Assembly (NCBI GenBank): GCA_036435485.1
Contig: CM071595.1
Span: forward strand, 102,726,580 to 102,790,579
Length of the DNA stretch: 64,000 nt
Reading direction: 5' to 3'
Source of the DNA: Saposhnikovia divaricata
Lineage: Eukaryota > Streptophyta > Magnoliopsida > Apiales > Apiaceae
In this document: positions 10,259-21,999 of the stretch, one piece after another
How positions within the stretch are numbered: the stretch's first letter is position 1
How the letters are laid out: every line of letters starts with the position of its first letter
Translations under genes and position numbers: made by a program
Notes under the pieces: generated by a model
Seen by the model: only the letters and a program-made list of their open reading frames with translations
Database searches by the model: none
Told to the model about the DNA's origin: nothing

Positions 10259-11700
10259 ATGACGATAGAAGACACACCCTTAACCGATAATATCACCGTG
10301 GCCGGAAACAGCCACACTACTCCTGTTATCCCGAGGACGACTCCTCTTATCGCCCCGAGGTTGTTGATTTTCGAAGAAGAAGGGGACATGCCGTCCCCCG
10401 AAGAACAACAACAAATGCTTCTGAAATGGCGAGAGGAGCAGAAAGCCAATGGGAAACGGAAGGAGGCTGATAGAGAAAAGAGCAACAAGGACATAGAGAT
10501 TGGCTAAGAAGAGGGAGGCCGATCGATTAGGGTTACAAGCCCTAAAGCTCAAGAGAGAAGAGATCGAACTATAAGAGAAGGCACTCCGCGAGGCCCTAGA
10601 GGCCGAAGACACGGAGCCTTAAGAGCGAATGGAGAAGAGGATCAGAGATGATGAAGATGAGTCGTGGAACTCTGAATCGCACTCCAAAAGAACCCGATCG
10701 AAGGTGGTTTACTCCTCCGAGTCGGAAGAAGAAGGCCCTCATACTGATGACAGAATCTGAAGGCTTGAGAAAGTCATGTTTGGTGAGAGAAAGATCAGCC
10801 ACGAGCCCGTGGTTACTGAAGACGTCGAGCAATTTCGACCACCTCCGGGAAGGCAGTTCTCGATGATGCATGAGTTTAATGGAAAGGGTGACCCCGAAGA
10901 CCATTGTGAGAAGTACGAATCGCTCATGACTGGTATGGGGCACTGTGACGTGATGCTCTACAAGATGTTCAAGACCTACCTGAAAGGGCCAGCGTCAATG
11001 TGGTATCGGTCGCTGAGGCCCAGGTCTATTGGCTCATACGAGCAGATCAAGAAAAAGTTCTTGAGGCACTATTCCCATCTGTGCCGAAGAGAGAAAGACA
11101 CTGAAGGCCTGATTCATTGCAGACAGGGGCCGAATGAAGAACTGGGGGCTTACTTAGCGAGGTTCAAGGAGGAGGCTCGGATGGTCACCAATTTGGACAG
11201 AGTGAAACAGTAGGATTCCTAGCCACAGGTCTTGACCCCGTTAAAGGTAAGAAGCTTCGATCCTCTCTTTACGATGTACCTCCTAAGAATTTAAATGATA
11301 TTTATTTGAGGGGGGAAGCGATTAGGAGAAAAATGGAATCAATTGGGGGTACAAGGAGAGTAAAAAGAATGATAGTAGAAGGGACGATAGAAGGGATGAC
11401 AGAAAGGATGACCGAAGGGGTCATGGTGATGTCAAAAGTAGATTGAATGACACAAGGCCCGATAAGGGGGCCGATCGAAGGTGAGGTAGAGATAGTACCG
11501 TGTTTACACCACTTAACACACCTATCTCGAAGATTCTCCACGAGATAAAGGGTAAGCCTAAGTTCGTTCGACCGGCCAGGCTGAAGACCCCTTAGCACAA
11601 GCGGAATAAAAATAAGTACTGTGATTATCATCGGGATAAAGCGCATAATACCGATGAGTGCTACCACTTAAAGAAGCTGATTGAGAAGATGATCAAGGAT
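10259..11700 (+). pseudogene. Gypsy gag (decayed)
   Basis: The first Met at 10259 opens a basic/acidic region rich in E and K (to 10507), then frames break. The best-preserved part, 10776-11213, carries the retrotransposon gag domain (PDEHCEKY-like segment, MFKTYLKGPASMWYRSL, EQIKKKFLRHYSHL, then a conserved LGAYLARFKEEA stretch) and ends at a premature stop. A zinc-knuckle-like motif KYCDYHRDKAHNTDECYHLK is at about 11610-11680, typical of Tat gag C-termini. At least three stops or frameshifts interrupt it. Confidence 0.75.
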
Positions 11701-14700
11701 GGAGAGTTAACCCAGTTTGTGGGAGATTTGAGGGATAAACTCGAGGTAAAAGAAAAGAAAAGGGATTCCAGGGATGCAGAAGAGTCAAAAAAGTATAGAG
11801 GCAAAGTAAGAACCATATTTAGGGGAACCATACTCGATCGGGACAGCAAAACAACCCGGAAGAAGTATGCCAGGCAAATCTACAACCTCTATCAGTCAAA
11901 TACAGCCAAACAGCCGTTACCGAACTCTTTCACAGAGGACGACTATGAAGATGTTATATGGCCGCATGAAGATCCACTTGTCATAAACCCAGTAATCGGA
12001 AAGAACAAGATTTGGAAAGTGCTGGTCCATGAAGGAAGTTCGGTTAACATTCTGTATCACCGGATATATTGTAAAATGAATCTTGGGGGCGAACAACTGG
12101 AGCCATGCCATGAGGCACCACTATATGGTTTCGGAAATCAGCCCGTACCGATTGAGGGGACGATCACCCTGTTAGTCCTGCTGGGGAAGACACCATACAC
12201 GGTGGTCAGAGAAGCTAAGTTTTACGTGGTTCGGGTTAACAGCCCGTATAATGTCATTTTGTGGAGGCCAGTGTTATCTCTTTTTCAGGTCGTATCTTCC
12301 ATCCCCCATCTAAAATTGAAATTTCCGATCGAGCATGGGTCGGGGAGATGAGAGATGACCAGAAGGCCGCCCGTATCATTATGCTAGAGGATCTGGAAAA
12401 AGACAAGGACGTGGAAATGACTGAAGCTGGTAAAAGAAAAAGAAGTGAGAACGAAGCTGGGGGCAGTCACCAACTGCTAAACATAGAGTTGGAAAAATTT
12501 GGGGCCGATCTGTCTAGCCCGATTGCCGAACCAGCGGCCGAGACCGAAGAGGTGGAGCTGTATGTATGCCAGTTTGGGAAAATGATTCAAAATGGAAAGA
12601 ACATGGAGCCTGAGTTAAAGGAAAAAGTTATCAAAGTCATTAGGGAGTTCCACGACTTGTTCGCCTGGGCCCCCGAAGATATGCCGGGTTTGGATCCTTC
12701 GGTAGTCAAACACTATTTGAACGTGGCTCCCGAAGCCAAACCTGTAAAACAAAAAAAGAAAAATTTTGCCATGGAAAGGCAAAAAGTTATTCAAGCTGAA
12801 GTGGAAAAGCTGCTAGAAGGAAAGTTCATTGAAGAGATCGACTACCCTGATTGGTTGGCGAACGTGGTGGTGGTTAAAAAAGCAAATGGCAAGTGGAGAA
12901 TGTGTGTGGATTACACTGACTTGAACAAACACTGCCTGAAAGACCACTATCCACTGCCGAACATTGACCAACTGATAGATGCTACTTCGAGGCATCAAAT
13001 ACTCAGTTTTCTGGACGCTTTCTCTGGATACCACCAAATCGCTATGAATGTCGAGGATATACCTAAGACAGCATTCATCACACCGAACGGCACTTATGCC
13101 TACATTAAGATGCCTTTCAGACTGAAGAACGCAGGGGCAACCTTCCAAAAAATGGTGAACAAGGTTTTCAAAAAACAGATCGGGCGGAACATGGAGTGTT
13201 ATGTCGATGATATGATCGTGAAGTCCTTTTTCAGAGATCATGCGGATGATTTGAAAGAATGTTTCGAAATGCTAAGGAGGAATAACATGAGGATTAACCC
13301 GAACAAGTGTACGTTCGGGGTTAGCACCGGGAAATTCTTGGGTTACATGGTCAGTGCAAGGGGGATAGAAGCAAACCTAGAAAAGATCAATGCAGTGGTA
13401 GACATGGAAGCCCCAAAAATAATCAGAGACATCCAAAAGCTGACCGGACGGTTAGCAGCATTGAGGAGATTTTTTCTAGGTCAGCCGACAAAGCCTTACC
13501 ATTTTTCGAAGTCCTCAAAGGGTCAAAGAATTTCGAGTGGGGGCCAAACTGCAAGAAAGCATTTGAGGAGGTAAAAGAGTACTTAGTAAAAGCCCCACTC
13601 CTAATGAGACCCGATCTGAAGGAAACTTTGCAACTATACTTGGCTGTGAGCGACCGAACACTCGTAGCCGTATTGGTTAAAGAACATGAGGGGAATCAGC
13701 ATCCGGTCTTCTATGTTTCTCACATACTTAAGGATGCAAAAACTAGATATCCAAACGCAGAGAAGTTCGCCTATGGGTTGGTAATGGCTGCCAGAAAATT
13801 GAGGCATTATTTCCAAGGAAGGACGATCAAGGTAATAATAGACCAACCTTGAAGAGAATTTTACAAAGGCCAGAGGCGTCGGGCAGAGTAGTGGCTTGGG
13901 CGATCGAACTAGGAGAGCATGATTTGGAATACACACCGAGAACTTCGATCAAAGCCCAAGCACTTACAGATTTTATGGTGGAGTGTTCATTCTCGGGACC
14001 GAAGGACTTGGCCCCTGAGGAGCAGTTGATCCGGACACCGGGAAAGTGAAATCTGTTTGTGGATGGTTCGGTCGTAGGGAACAAATGTTGAGAAGGCTTG
14101 ATAATGACAAGTCCGGAAGGATTCGAAATATGTCAAGCCATCAGGTTCACATTCCCTTTAACGAACAACGAAGCAGAGTATGAAGCCCTGCTGGCCAGAT
14201 TGGAGTTATCCAGAAGCTTAGAGGTTAAACATCTAAGGGATTTCAGCGATTCTATGCTAGTGGTGAAGCAATTTACAGGAGAATATGGGCAGAAGGACCC
14301 TCGGACAAAAGCTTACGCCTTGAAGGTACGTGAGAATATTCAGTTTTTTGAGTCATTCGAATTGAGCCAGGTAGAAAGAGAAAACAATAGTCCAACAGAC
14401 GCTCTATCTAGGATAGCTTCAGCAGAAACCCAAAGTCTCAATGGGTCAATTTATCTGATCGAAGTAAAGACGCCTTCGATAGACAAAAAATAGTGCATGG
14501 AAATTCATCAAGGAGTTAACTGGATGACCCCAATCAGGGCATTCTTGGAGAAGGGAACTTTGCCGCTCGACTGAAGGGAGGCACAGAAAGTGAAACATCG
14601 GTCAGCAAATTACACTTTGGTTGGAGATCATTTGTTCAGAAGGTCAGCAACTCAACCGCTTCTTCGATGCTTAGACAAAGAAGAACAACAGTTAACCCTC

Positions 14701-15751
14701 GAAACAGTTCATGAGGGGATTTATGAAGAACACTTGGCAGGAAGATCCTTAGCCTTCAAGATTCTTAGGCAAGGGTTTTTCTGGCTGAAAATGAAAGAAG
14801 ATGCAACTGAGTATGCTAAGAAGTGCAAGCAGTGCCAACTATTCAGTACAATTCCAAAGCAACCTCCCGAAGAGATGTTCTCAGTCCTTAGCCCTATTCC
14901 ATTTGCTATATGGGCAGTTGACATCATATGGATCTTGCCTACCAGTACCAAACAAGTAAAGTACCGTATTGTGGCGATCGACTACATGACCAAGTGGATA
15001 GAATCCAGACCACTTTCAGCCATTACCGAAGAGGCAGCAAAGAAATTCATGTTGGAAAGGGTAATTTTAAGGTTTGGCATTCCTATGGTATGTGTATCAG
15101 ATAATGGGACTCAGTTCATTGGGAGAAAGTTCCGGAAGTTTTTGGCCTAGTTCGGAATTCAATAGAAATTCAGTTCAGTTGGACATCCACAAGGAAATGG
15201 GGCGATTGAAGCGGCCAACAAAATTATCTTTGATGGGATCAAGAAGAGACTGGGAGAAGCCAAAGGACTTTGGGCAGAAGAGTTACCTTGGGTTCTTTGG
15301 GCATACCAAATGACAACAGATCCTCAATCGGAGAAACACCCTTCAAGTTGGCCTTCGGGACAGATGCTCTTCTACCAGTTGAAGTCGGTTTGGAGCATTA
15401 TCGAACACAGGTGTTTAATGTGGAGACGAACGAGTTTGGACTACGGGCGAATGTTGACTTACTGGAGGAGGAAGGGAGGCAGCTCATCAAAGAAATTTAA
15501 GGTACCAGCTTCAAGCGGCACAATACTATGATTCAGGCATGAAAAAGCAATCGTTTCAAGTAGGGGACTCAGTACTTCGCGAATTGGCTACTTCAATGCC
15601 GGCTAAACAGGGAAAACTTATGCCTAACTGGGAATGTCCCTATGTGATGATCGAAGTGGTTCGGCCGGGCACCTATAAATTAGCTCATCCGGACGGCAGC
15701 TCAATTAAGAACACCTGGCATGCCGCTCGTCTTTGTCGTTTTTATCAATAA
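11701..15751 (+). pseudogene. Gypsy pol: protease, RT, RNase H (two), integrase (decayed)
   Basis: Pieces in order: protease with VLVHEGSSVNILYH at about 12020-12060, where the catalytic Asp before the G-S-S is replaced by His; RT at 12261-13574 with KANGKWRMCVDYTDLN, FLDAFSGYHQI and an intact YVDD; Ty3 RNase H at 13604-13852; a plant-type second RNase H at about 14050-14490 (FVDGS, NNEAEYEALLA, then a D residue in FSDSMLVVKQ); integrase at 14590-15250 with a CKQC pair, D in WAVDII, D in VSDNGTQF and E in GNGAIEAAN; then a C-terminal part ending with TWHAARLCRFYQ at 15751. Stops occur at, for example, 13850, 14047, 14088, 14491 and 15148. It is not translatable as one protein. Confidence 0.85.
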
Positions 15752-16200
15752 GCTTACTGGATGCATTTTCTAGCTTTTAATTAAGCATTTTGCTTCATAC
15801 AAGTTGATTTTTAGTTCCATAAGTAAGCATCAATCTGTAATCTGGAACTATGTACGAGTTTTCGCATGATTAATGAAAGGTTATTCGCTTCATTTTTACA
15901 TTACTTGCCACTAGCTAAGTACAATGAAAACCAAGTGGTTAAGTACATGAAACTAAGCTAAATAGACCCATGTTTGGGGCCGATCGAATAAAACATGCAC
16001 CTTTTTACTTGTTTTAGTATTAAGTACACCGAGACTAAACGGACCCATATTGGGGGCCGACCGAATAAAATATGGTTCCGTATAATTGTCCTAGTATTTA
16101 AGTTACTTTGACATTAATTAAGGCCGAGGGGAAATAATTTTCACAGACCGAATAGGACCTTAATCATTTACAAAACCCCTTAAATACTGGGGGGCAGCTA
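15752..16200 (+). other. Gypsy noncoding spacer downstream of pol
   Basis: No ORF of note. Two loosely repeated segments contain GACCCATGTTTGGGGCCGA and a close variant followed by GAATAAAA (around 15965-16080). Nothing else is recognised. Confidence 0.5.
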
Positions 16201-16560
16201 GGTTACGACCAAAAATGCATAACATGCTAGGCCAAGGCCAAAGATGCATGAAAGAAACAAAAATTATGCCAAGGCAGAAAAGAGTCGAAGACGCATAAAA
16301 GTAAACAAGAATTATGCCAAGGTAAAACAATGCCGAAGAAGCAAAAAATACAAAAATCTTGCTAAGGCAAATTAAAGCCGAAGATGCACAAGGACGAACA
16401 GAAATTATGCTAAGGCAAAGAAATACCGAAGAAGCATAAAATTAAAATAAATTTCAAGAAGCCCAAAGGAGATAATACTTCATAAGCCCGAAGGCACAAA
16501 TGTAAAGCCCGAAGGCAAATATTAAATATTACAAGGCACGAAGGCCGCCAGAATAGAAAG
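16200..16560 (+). repeat. Short tandem repeats between pol and the antisense ORF
   Basis: Four to five imperfect copies of a unit of about 60 bp built around ATTATGCCAAGGCAAA and then GCCGAAGAAGCATAAAA, from about 16200 to 16440, followed by short CCCGAAGGCA copies at about 16488-16545. It lies where Tat elements often have variable tandem repeats. Confidence 0.6.
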
Positions 16561-18342
16561 ATTAAAAATGCAAGGAAACTAGTCTGAAAGAGCCTCTTCT
16601 TCTTCACCCGAAGAGACCGCTGGGAGCTGGTCAGACTGTTCCCGACCGACTGGATCTGACATGCCAACATCGGTATCAATCAACTGAGTGTGATCGAAAC
16701 CAAGGGAATGAGCCTTCAGCACGGCATCATCATATCCCATCTAATAGCATCTCTCTTCGGTGACGTCGAGAGTCTTCTTCAGCTTTCGGATGCTCTTCCT
16801 CGAAGCTTTAAGCTGTTGATTCCTCCATTCAACAGCTTAAAAGATCCCGCTCGGTCGCCAGGGACGTAGCTTGGCCGGTCACCCTTTCCAGCTCTATTGA
16901 AGAATTCTTCAAATCTTCCTCAGCCTTGACCACCCTGGTCTCCAGCGCAGCCACCCCATTCAATCGGCCCTGTATGCCCTCGACCCGTTCGACAACTATA
17001 GCGGCCCAAGAAACTCCCTGAAAATAAATAAGGAAAAATGTTACATGTGGAAAGTAAGTAAACATCCAATACGAAGGAGGGGAACTCACCATGGACAGAA
17101 GGGCCAACATTTCAGTACAGGCCCCGATGTCGGTCACCTGATCGAATAATGGCCGGTTGGCCAGAAGAATAAGACCCCTGCAAAGATCGGGACCCACGTC
17201 CTTAGAAGGGGCTGGAGCTGGAGAAATCATCCTGTCGCTCTCCAAGACTCCCCATTAAGGAGCATATACCTTTAGTTGCATCTGGTTTCCACGAACCCTT
17301 TTCCTATGGTCGGTCAGAGGAACATTCACTTGCTCCAACTCGCGTGGAGGAGAAGTTGGAGGTGGTGTGGCGACCACACTCTTTTCCCCTTGACCAGGAA
17401 CTGAATCTTCCGTGGAGTTGGTCGCCTGAGCAGAAACATTAGCAGCAGCAAGAGCAGCAGCAACGGCTTCAGCCGCCTTCTTGCATTTGCGTTCCACAAT
17501 TTCTTGGTGAGAAGACACTGCACAAAAAAAAATGACTGTCAAACACGTATGTGTGTTACAAGATATATGAATGCAATAAAGGAAAGCAAAATTAACACGA
17601 CAAAAATAGAGGTATGTTACCACTACCCCAAAGGCCGATTAACCAGTCGTTATCCCGACTGTCTGTTAAAGGGATCCTATCCATCTCTAGCTCGCGAAGA
17701 AGGTGGTAGTCGTGTTTGTCCGCCTCCAAGAGCTCCGGATATTTCAATCTCGACAGCTCTACTTCACGCCAGACACCGAATTTCTCCATTCGTGGTCCAA
17801 AAACAAAAACCCACCTGTCGTGGCTCCCCTTGTTACTGGAGTTTGTTTGAGCCCAGTCGGCCCTACCGTTCCGACGGGCGAAGGTATAGTAGCCAGGGCT
17901 CTTCGGGTTCTTACGAAACTCGTAATGAAGCCAGAACAAGGTTGACCTCGTGATCATTTTCCTCGCCAGACAACGGGCCTGGAAGGCGTTTACGTGGAAG
18001 AAGCTATTCGGATCTAGCTGCCCTATGGCAATTCCTACCTGCTTCAGCAATTTCTTGAGAAGAGGCAACATAGGCAACGGAAGCCGCATTTAAACGCTAC
18101 TTCGGATATGCCTGTGGCTAAGCCTTCTCCGCAAGCTGCCGGGACTTCGGGGTTGTTCCAGATTCTATCCCACTTGGAGCGAAAAAGAACCATGTGTGTT
18201 TCTCTACGACATAACTAATTGAAAAATGCCCAATATCATCTTCGATCAGCTTTGACCGAAGGTTTGCGGCTGGATATAGCTCGACATTACTAAACGGAGA
18301 AGAAGATTCCGAAGGACCTGCACCTTCAGTTGACCGATTCAT
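16410..18342 (-). pseudogene. Antisense ORF block of the Gypsy element (putative gypsy-type transposon protein)
   Basis: Minus-strand coding texture in several pieces: 18342-18118 (Met start, ELYPAANLRSKLIEDDIGHF), 18089-17592 (GIAIGQLDPNSFFHVNAFQA, WVFVFGPRMEKFG, a W-rich core), 17623-17255 (Ala-rich coiled segment, then PPPTSPPRELEQ), 17245-16829 (VERVEGIQGRLNGVAALETR coiled coil) and 16679-16410. The first two resemble the N-terminal domain of the putative gypsy-type transposon family (Pfam PF04195 from memory), found as an antisense ORF between pol and the 3' LTR in Tat elements. Piece boundaries look partly like introns (GT/AG on the minus strand) and partly like damage. Its function is not known. 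Homology is by recognition, not search. Confidence 0.6.
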
Positions 18343-18847
18343 GTCCCTGCATTCGGAAATGGAGAGACGTTAGCCTTGTACTCGAACGGAACAAAGAAGA
18401 GATTAAAAAAGAGAAAAGGAAAGAAAAGGCCGAGTACAGCGGGCCAGAATCGGTCGGGGACATCCTACAGCCTAGGGCGAAGTAAATTAAAATAGAGCCT
18501 AAAAGCTACAAGTGAAGGATAGGGACAGTTCGAAGAGAGTTCTGGAGGTTTGAAAATCCCGAAGGATATTTTTACCCAAACAATTCCTAGACAAATTCCA
18601 AAATCCCAGGAAAAGGTTGTGCAAACACGAAATAGCGAAAATAAAATTACAGACTGGCACAAGCATACATATGTTTACTTGAACATTACACAGGTAACTC
18701 TATGTGTATATATATAGATACATGCATATATAGATATGAAAAAATCAAATTAAAAATGGAGGGAATTAGATGGAATTATGTATGTGAGGGTGTATTGTAT
18801 TTGTATGTTGTGCCCCTAGTTAGCGGGGCTATTAGATTAGATTTATC

Positions 18848-18988
18848 TAAGGGCTAAGATTAGTTTCAAATTTTTATTTTAATTTTGGTTTGTATTTGAT
18901 CATTATATATATATATATACTGTATATGGGAAGTAACTATGAGTAACTCGTAAGTTGGGTAACTTGGGAACTAAAATCTTAGCCCTTA
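18848..18988. mobile_element. Small MITE-like element, 14-bp terminal inverted repeats
   Basis: TAAGGGCTAAGATT at 18848-18861 is the exact inverse of AATCTTAGCCCTTA at 18975-18988. The 141-bp interior is AT-rich with an (AT)n run and no ORF. No convincing target duplication is seen. Confidence 0.5.
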
Positions 18989-19111
18989 AAAAATGAATAA
19001 AGTGGATCAGACGCATCGAGTGACAAAGTGGACAGTTACATCATAAAAAACGTACACTTCAAATAAATTAAAAAATATTTATTTTGCTATTCATTTTATG
19101 ATTTTTTTTAT

Positions 19112-19335
19112 CAAAAATGTCTTAGTTTTTTTCAAGTCTTTGTCACGCATTTTCACGCATATAAAAATCATGTTTATAGATATTATTTTCTCATTTTTTT
19201 TGTTCTGTATAAAAATAGGATGTTCAAACTTTTATACAAAACAAAAAACTGAAAAAAATAATACTTACAATTATGTTTTTTACATGCATGCGTGAAAATG
19301 TGTGTCAAAAAATTGAAAAAATTAGGACATTTTTT
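19112..19335. repeat. Fold-back repeat with arms of about 50 bp
   Basis: Left arm 19112-19162 (AAAATGTCTTAG ... TTTTCACGCAT) pairs imperfectly with 19283-19335 (ATGCGTGAAAATGTGTG ... TAGGACATTTTTT). It is probably a MITE remnant. An (TA)n microsatellite follows at about 19350-19390. Confidence 0.5.
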
Positions 19336-19346
19336 ATGTGACAGAG

Positions 19347-19383
<37 letters not shown>

Positions 19384-19390
19384 TTATATA

Positions 19391-19718
19391 AAGGCTTTTG
19401 CTCCATACAGAACACTCTTATATAACAAACAACAAAGAACACCTTAGATCTATTAGATCCTTTGGCCCCGCCAGGGGTACCCAATACAAAAAGTTGTTAT
19501 TTTTTTACCCGCTATCAAGTCTAAAAAAAAATTGAAAATTACTGTTCACTGATGACGTCACTGATGATGTCATCAATGAACAATAAATTTTCAATTTTTT
19601 TTTGCTGGTTTGCTAGAAGGTAAAAAAATAACAACTTTTTGTATTGGGTGCTATGACGGAACTCTTAAATTATATTAGATATGAGGTGTTCTTTATTATT
19701 TGATATGGAGTGCAACTC
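19391..19718. mobile_element. Fold-back MITE copy 1 (GCTCCAT..ATGGAG family)
   Basis: Ends are inverted: TTTGCTCCATACAGAACAC at the left and GTTCTTTATT...ATATGGAGTGCAAC at the right. The left arm holds GGCCCCGCCAGGGG, followed by AATACAAAAAGTTGTTAT, whose inverse ATAACAACTTTTTGTATT lies at about 19628. The centre is a hairpin of TGTTCACTGATGACGTCA type. It sits in a TA microsatellite. Copy 2 of the same family is at 27532-27856. Confidence 0.75.
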
Positions 19719-21800
19719 TATATATATACTTACAAAAGCATTAATTACATGAATATCAATTAAAAAATGAAATCATAGTTAAAATTTAGTTAAAAAATGG
19801 TCGTTATTATTAAATCATAAAATTCTACTAAAACATTACTCAAGTTCAAAAACTAAAACTCATAATTATCTTTTAAAAGGCACTAATAAGTCACCATTTA
19901 TTGGTCAAAAGTTATCGTACAGGACACCATACATGACACAAGCTCATCTAGCTACAAGAAAAGTCAACATATTTGACATAATATAACATATTTATTAAGC
20001 AACATTTTTACGTATAAAACCAAATTATAAATATTAAACTTCTAATAATAAATTAATTAATACATTTAAAGCATATAGGCCTTTAAACCAAATTTTGAAG
20101 TTTGAAATTAATTGATTAGTCAATTTTCCATTCAAATAAAAACTAAGTAAGTACTAAAAGATTTCGATTAATAATAATAAAATCAAACTATGACATTATA
20201 AAATTGTAACTGAAAGATTAATAAAATTCCTTAAACAATGCCTAAACAATGTCAAACTTGATATAGTAATTATTGTAAGAATTAGATTCAATTGAGACTA
20301 TTATTTCATCTAAGATCTTGGTAAACATAAATGTTCTGTAAGTAAAATATTATAAAATAAATCATTTTACAAAACATTCTATGTATATCATCATTTTACT
20401 GAATCTTAAATCATTGTAAAACGTACATGTTTTGATTGCGGAACATACATGTTTTTGAAATTTTTTAATAAAATAATAATTTTCATGTAACATATTTTGC
20501 AAAATAATAATTTTATATTTTGAATGCAGACAACGTCTCCAATGAAATGATATCCCATACAATTTTTTTCCTTATTGTAATATGAATAAAAATTACACAT
20601 CTATATCTTATTTTTCAATTTTATTTTTCATAAAAGTTTTGCTCAAAAGTAAAATTTATTTTTTTAAAAAATGTATTTTGAGCACGCATCACTTTTAAAC
20701 AACATGTGATAGAAATTCAACGTCAAATTGACAAAAGTTAAGGTCATGTGGTATAATCTAGTTCTGGTTATATTTGTTAAAATACATGTATATGTTTTAT
20801 CACTTTTGATAAAGGGGGAGTTTGGGGGAACTTTTTTCCTCAACTTATTTTAAGACAAAGTTAGAGATTCCTAACTTTCCAACTTATTTTCCAACTTATT
20901 TTTGCAACTTACTGAATCTCAAACATACATTAAATACTTGTATAAAAAAACTTTATCAAAATATACAATTTTTACCCGAAAATAAGTCCATAAACCCTTA
21001 AAAAAAGGTGAGTCAAACAGGCACAAAATAAGCACATATCGTCCATCCCATTCAAAATGATTTATTATGATATTAAAGTTTAATTTCTCAAAATTTGTTT
21101 TCTAATCATTTAATGATCTCAAATTTTTAGTCTAATAGTAGTAAATTAAATTCTTTTCTTATTTCCTTCTATAGTTTATTTATGTTCTTTATATTTACTC
21201 TCTCTATATATTTATTTCTATTTCAAAATATTAGTAATAAATTAGAGGGAAACAAATATTTTCTTGATGCAAAAATAATTTAGAAGTCATTTAAAGACTC
21301 TTACAGTATTATAGAAATCGGGTATCGAACAATATCGGAAAGAGGATCTTGCAAGGATTAATCGTTAAATTATTTGAAGAATTAATCAGAGTAAAAATAG
21401 GACATATTTTAATATTATAATATTATTTATTATATAAAGCATATACTAATCTATATTTTAATTAATATAATATTATAATTCTATTAATTTATTATAAATA
21501 TTCCGATCAAGAAGTAGTCGTAAAAATTAGGCTAGGAACCTTGTAAAGGATTAATCGATAATTAATTCGGAGATTTTTAGAATAATGCTTACAGTACAGA
21601 GAAAAGAGTAACTTCATAGGTTTTCAAAGAATGTTTTTGGAGTTTCTTTTTGAAAACAGAATTTTTTGAAGTACTTATTTAACAAAAATATTACAAATAG
21701 TTTGATATCCATGTTGTTTAACAAAAATAGTTAAAAAAACATAAATAAATACAAAGTTAATCTGCCTACTGGACCTGGGACTAACAAATAGTTTGAAAAA
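19719..21800. other. AT-rich intergenic region
   Basis: About 2.1 kb with no coding potential beyond chance ORFs. At about 20815-21030 there is a fold-back-like remnant (AACTTATTTTAAGACAAAGTTAG..., later AAAATAAGTCCATAAACCC). Nothing else is supported. Confidence 0.6.
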
Positions 21801-21818
21801 AGAAAACAAAACTAAAAA

Positions 21819-21905
21819 GGCCCAACCTCAAAATTTGACAGCGCCCAACTTTAGGCCTACCTCACATTTCAACAAGTCCAATAACGAAAGCTAAACCCAA
21901 GCCCA
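21819..21905. promoter_or_regulatory. Site II-type promoter elements upstream of ATP synthase subunit d
   Basis: Inverse copies of TGGGCC (21819-21824), TGGGCG (21842-21847) and TGGGCT (21900-21905) lie 95-181 bp before the start codon, with no clear TATA box. Site II elements (TGGGCY) are known to coordinate nuclear genes for mitochondrial respiratory-chain and ribosomal proteins in plants; two of the three match exactly. The 5' UTR likely includes the GAGAGA-rich stretch at 21943-21999. Confidence 0.5.
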
Positions 21906-21999
21906 TCCTAGAATCTCTTTCTTTTTAACCAACACAAACATTTGAGAGAGAAAGCTTCAAAAGGGTGAGATTTGGAGGAGAGAGATTGGGGGAGAGAGG

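Larger units (their letters stand above)
9867..18480 (+). mobile_element. Decayed Ty3/Gypsy retrotransposon, Tat-like, right end unclear
   Basis: The order is LTR (9867-10201), PBS, gag, protease, RT, RNase H, second RNase H-like domain, integrase, a noncoding tandem-repeat stretch, then an antisense ORF block. Integrase after RNase H is the Gypsy order. A second plant-type RNase H and an extra antisense ORF between pol and the 3' LTR are features reported for the Tat lineage. Coding parts carry many stops and frameshifts. No copy of the 5' LTR was found downstream, so the 3' LTR has been lost; the right limit given is where element-like sequence fades. Confidence 0.75.
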
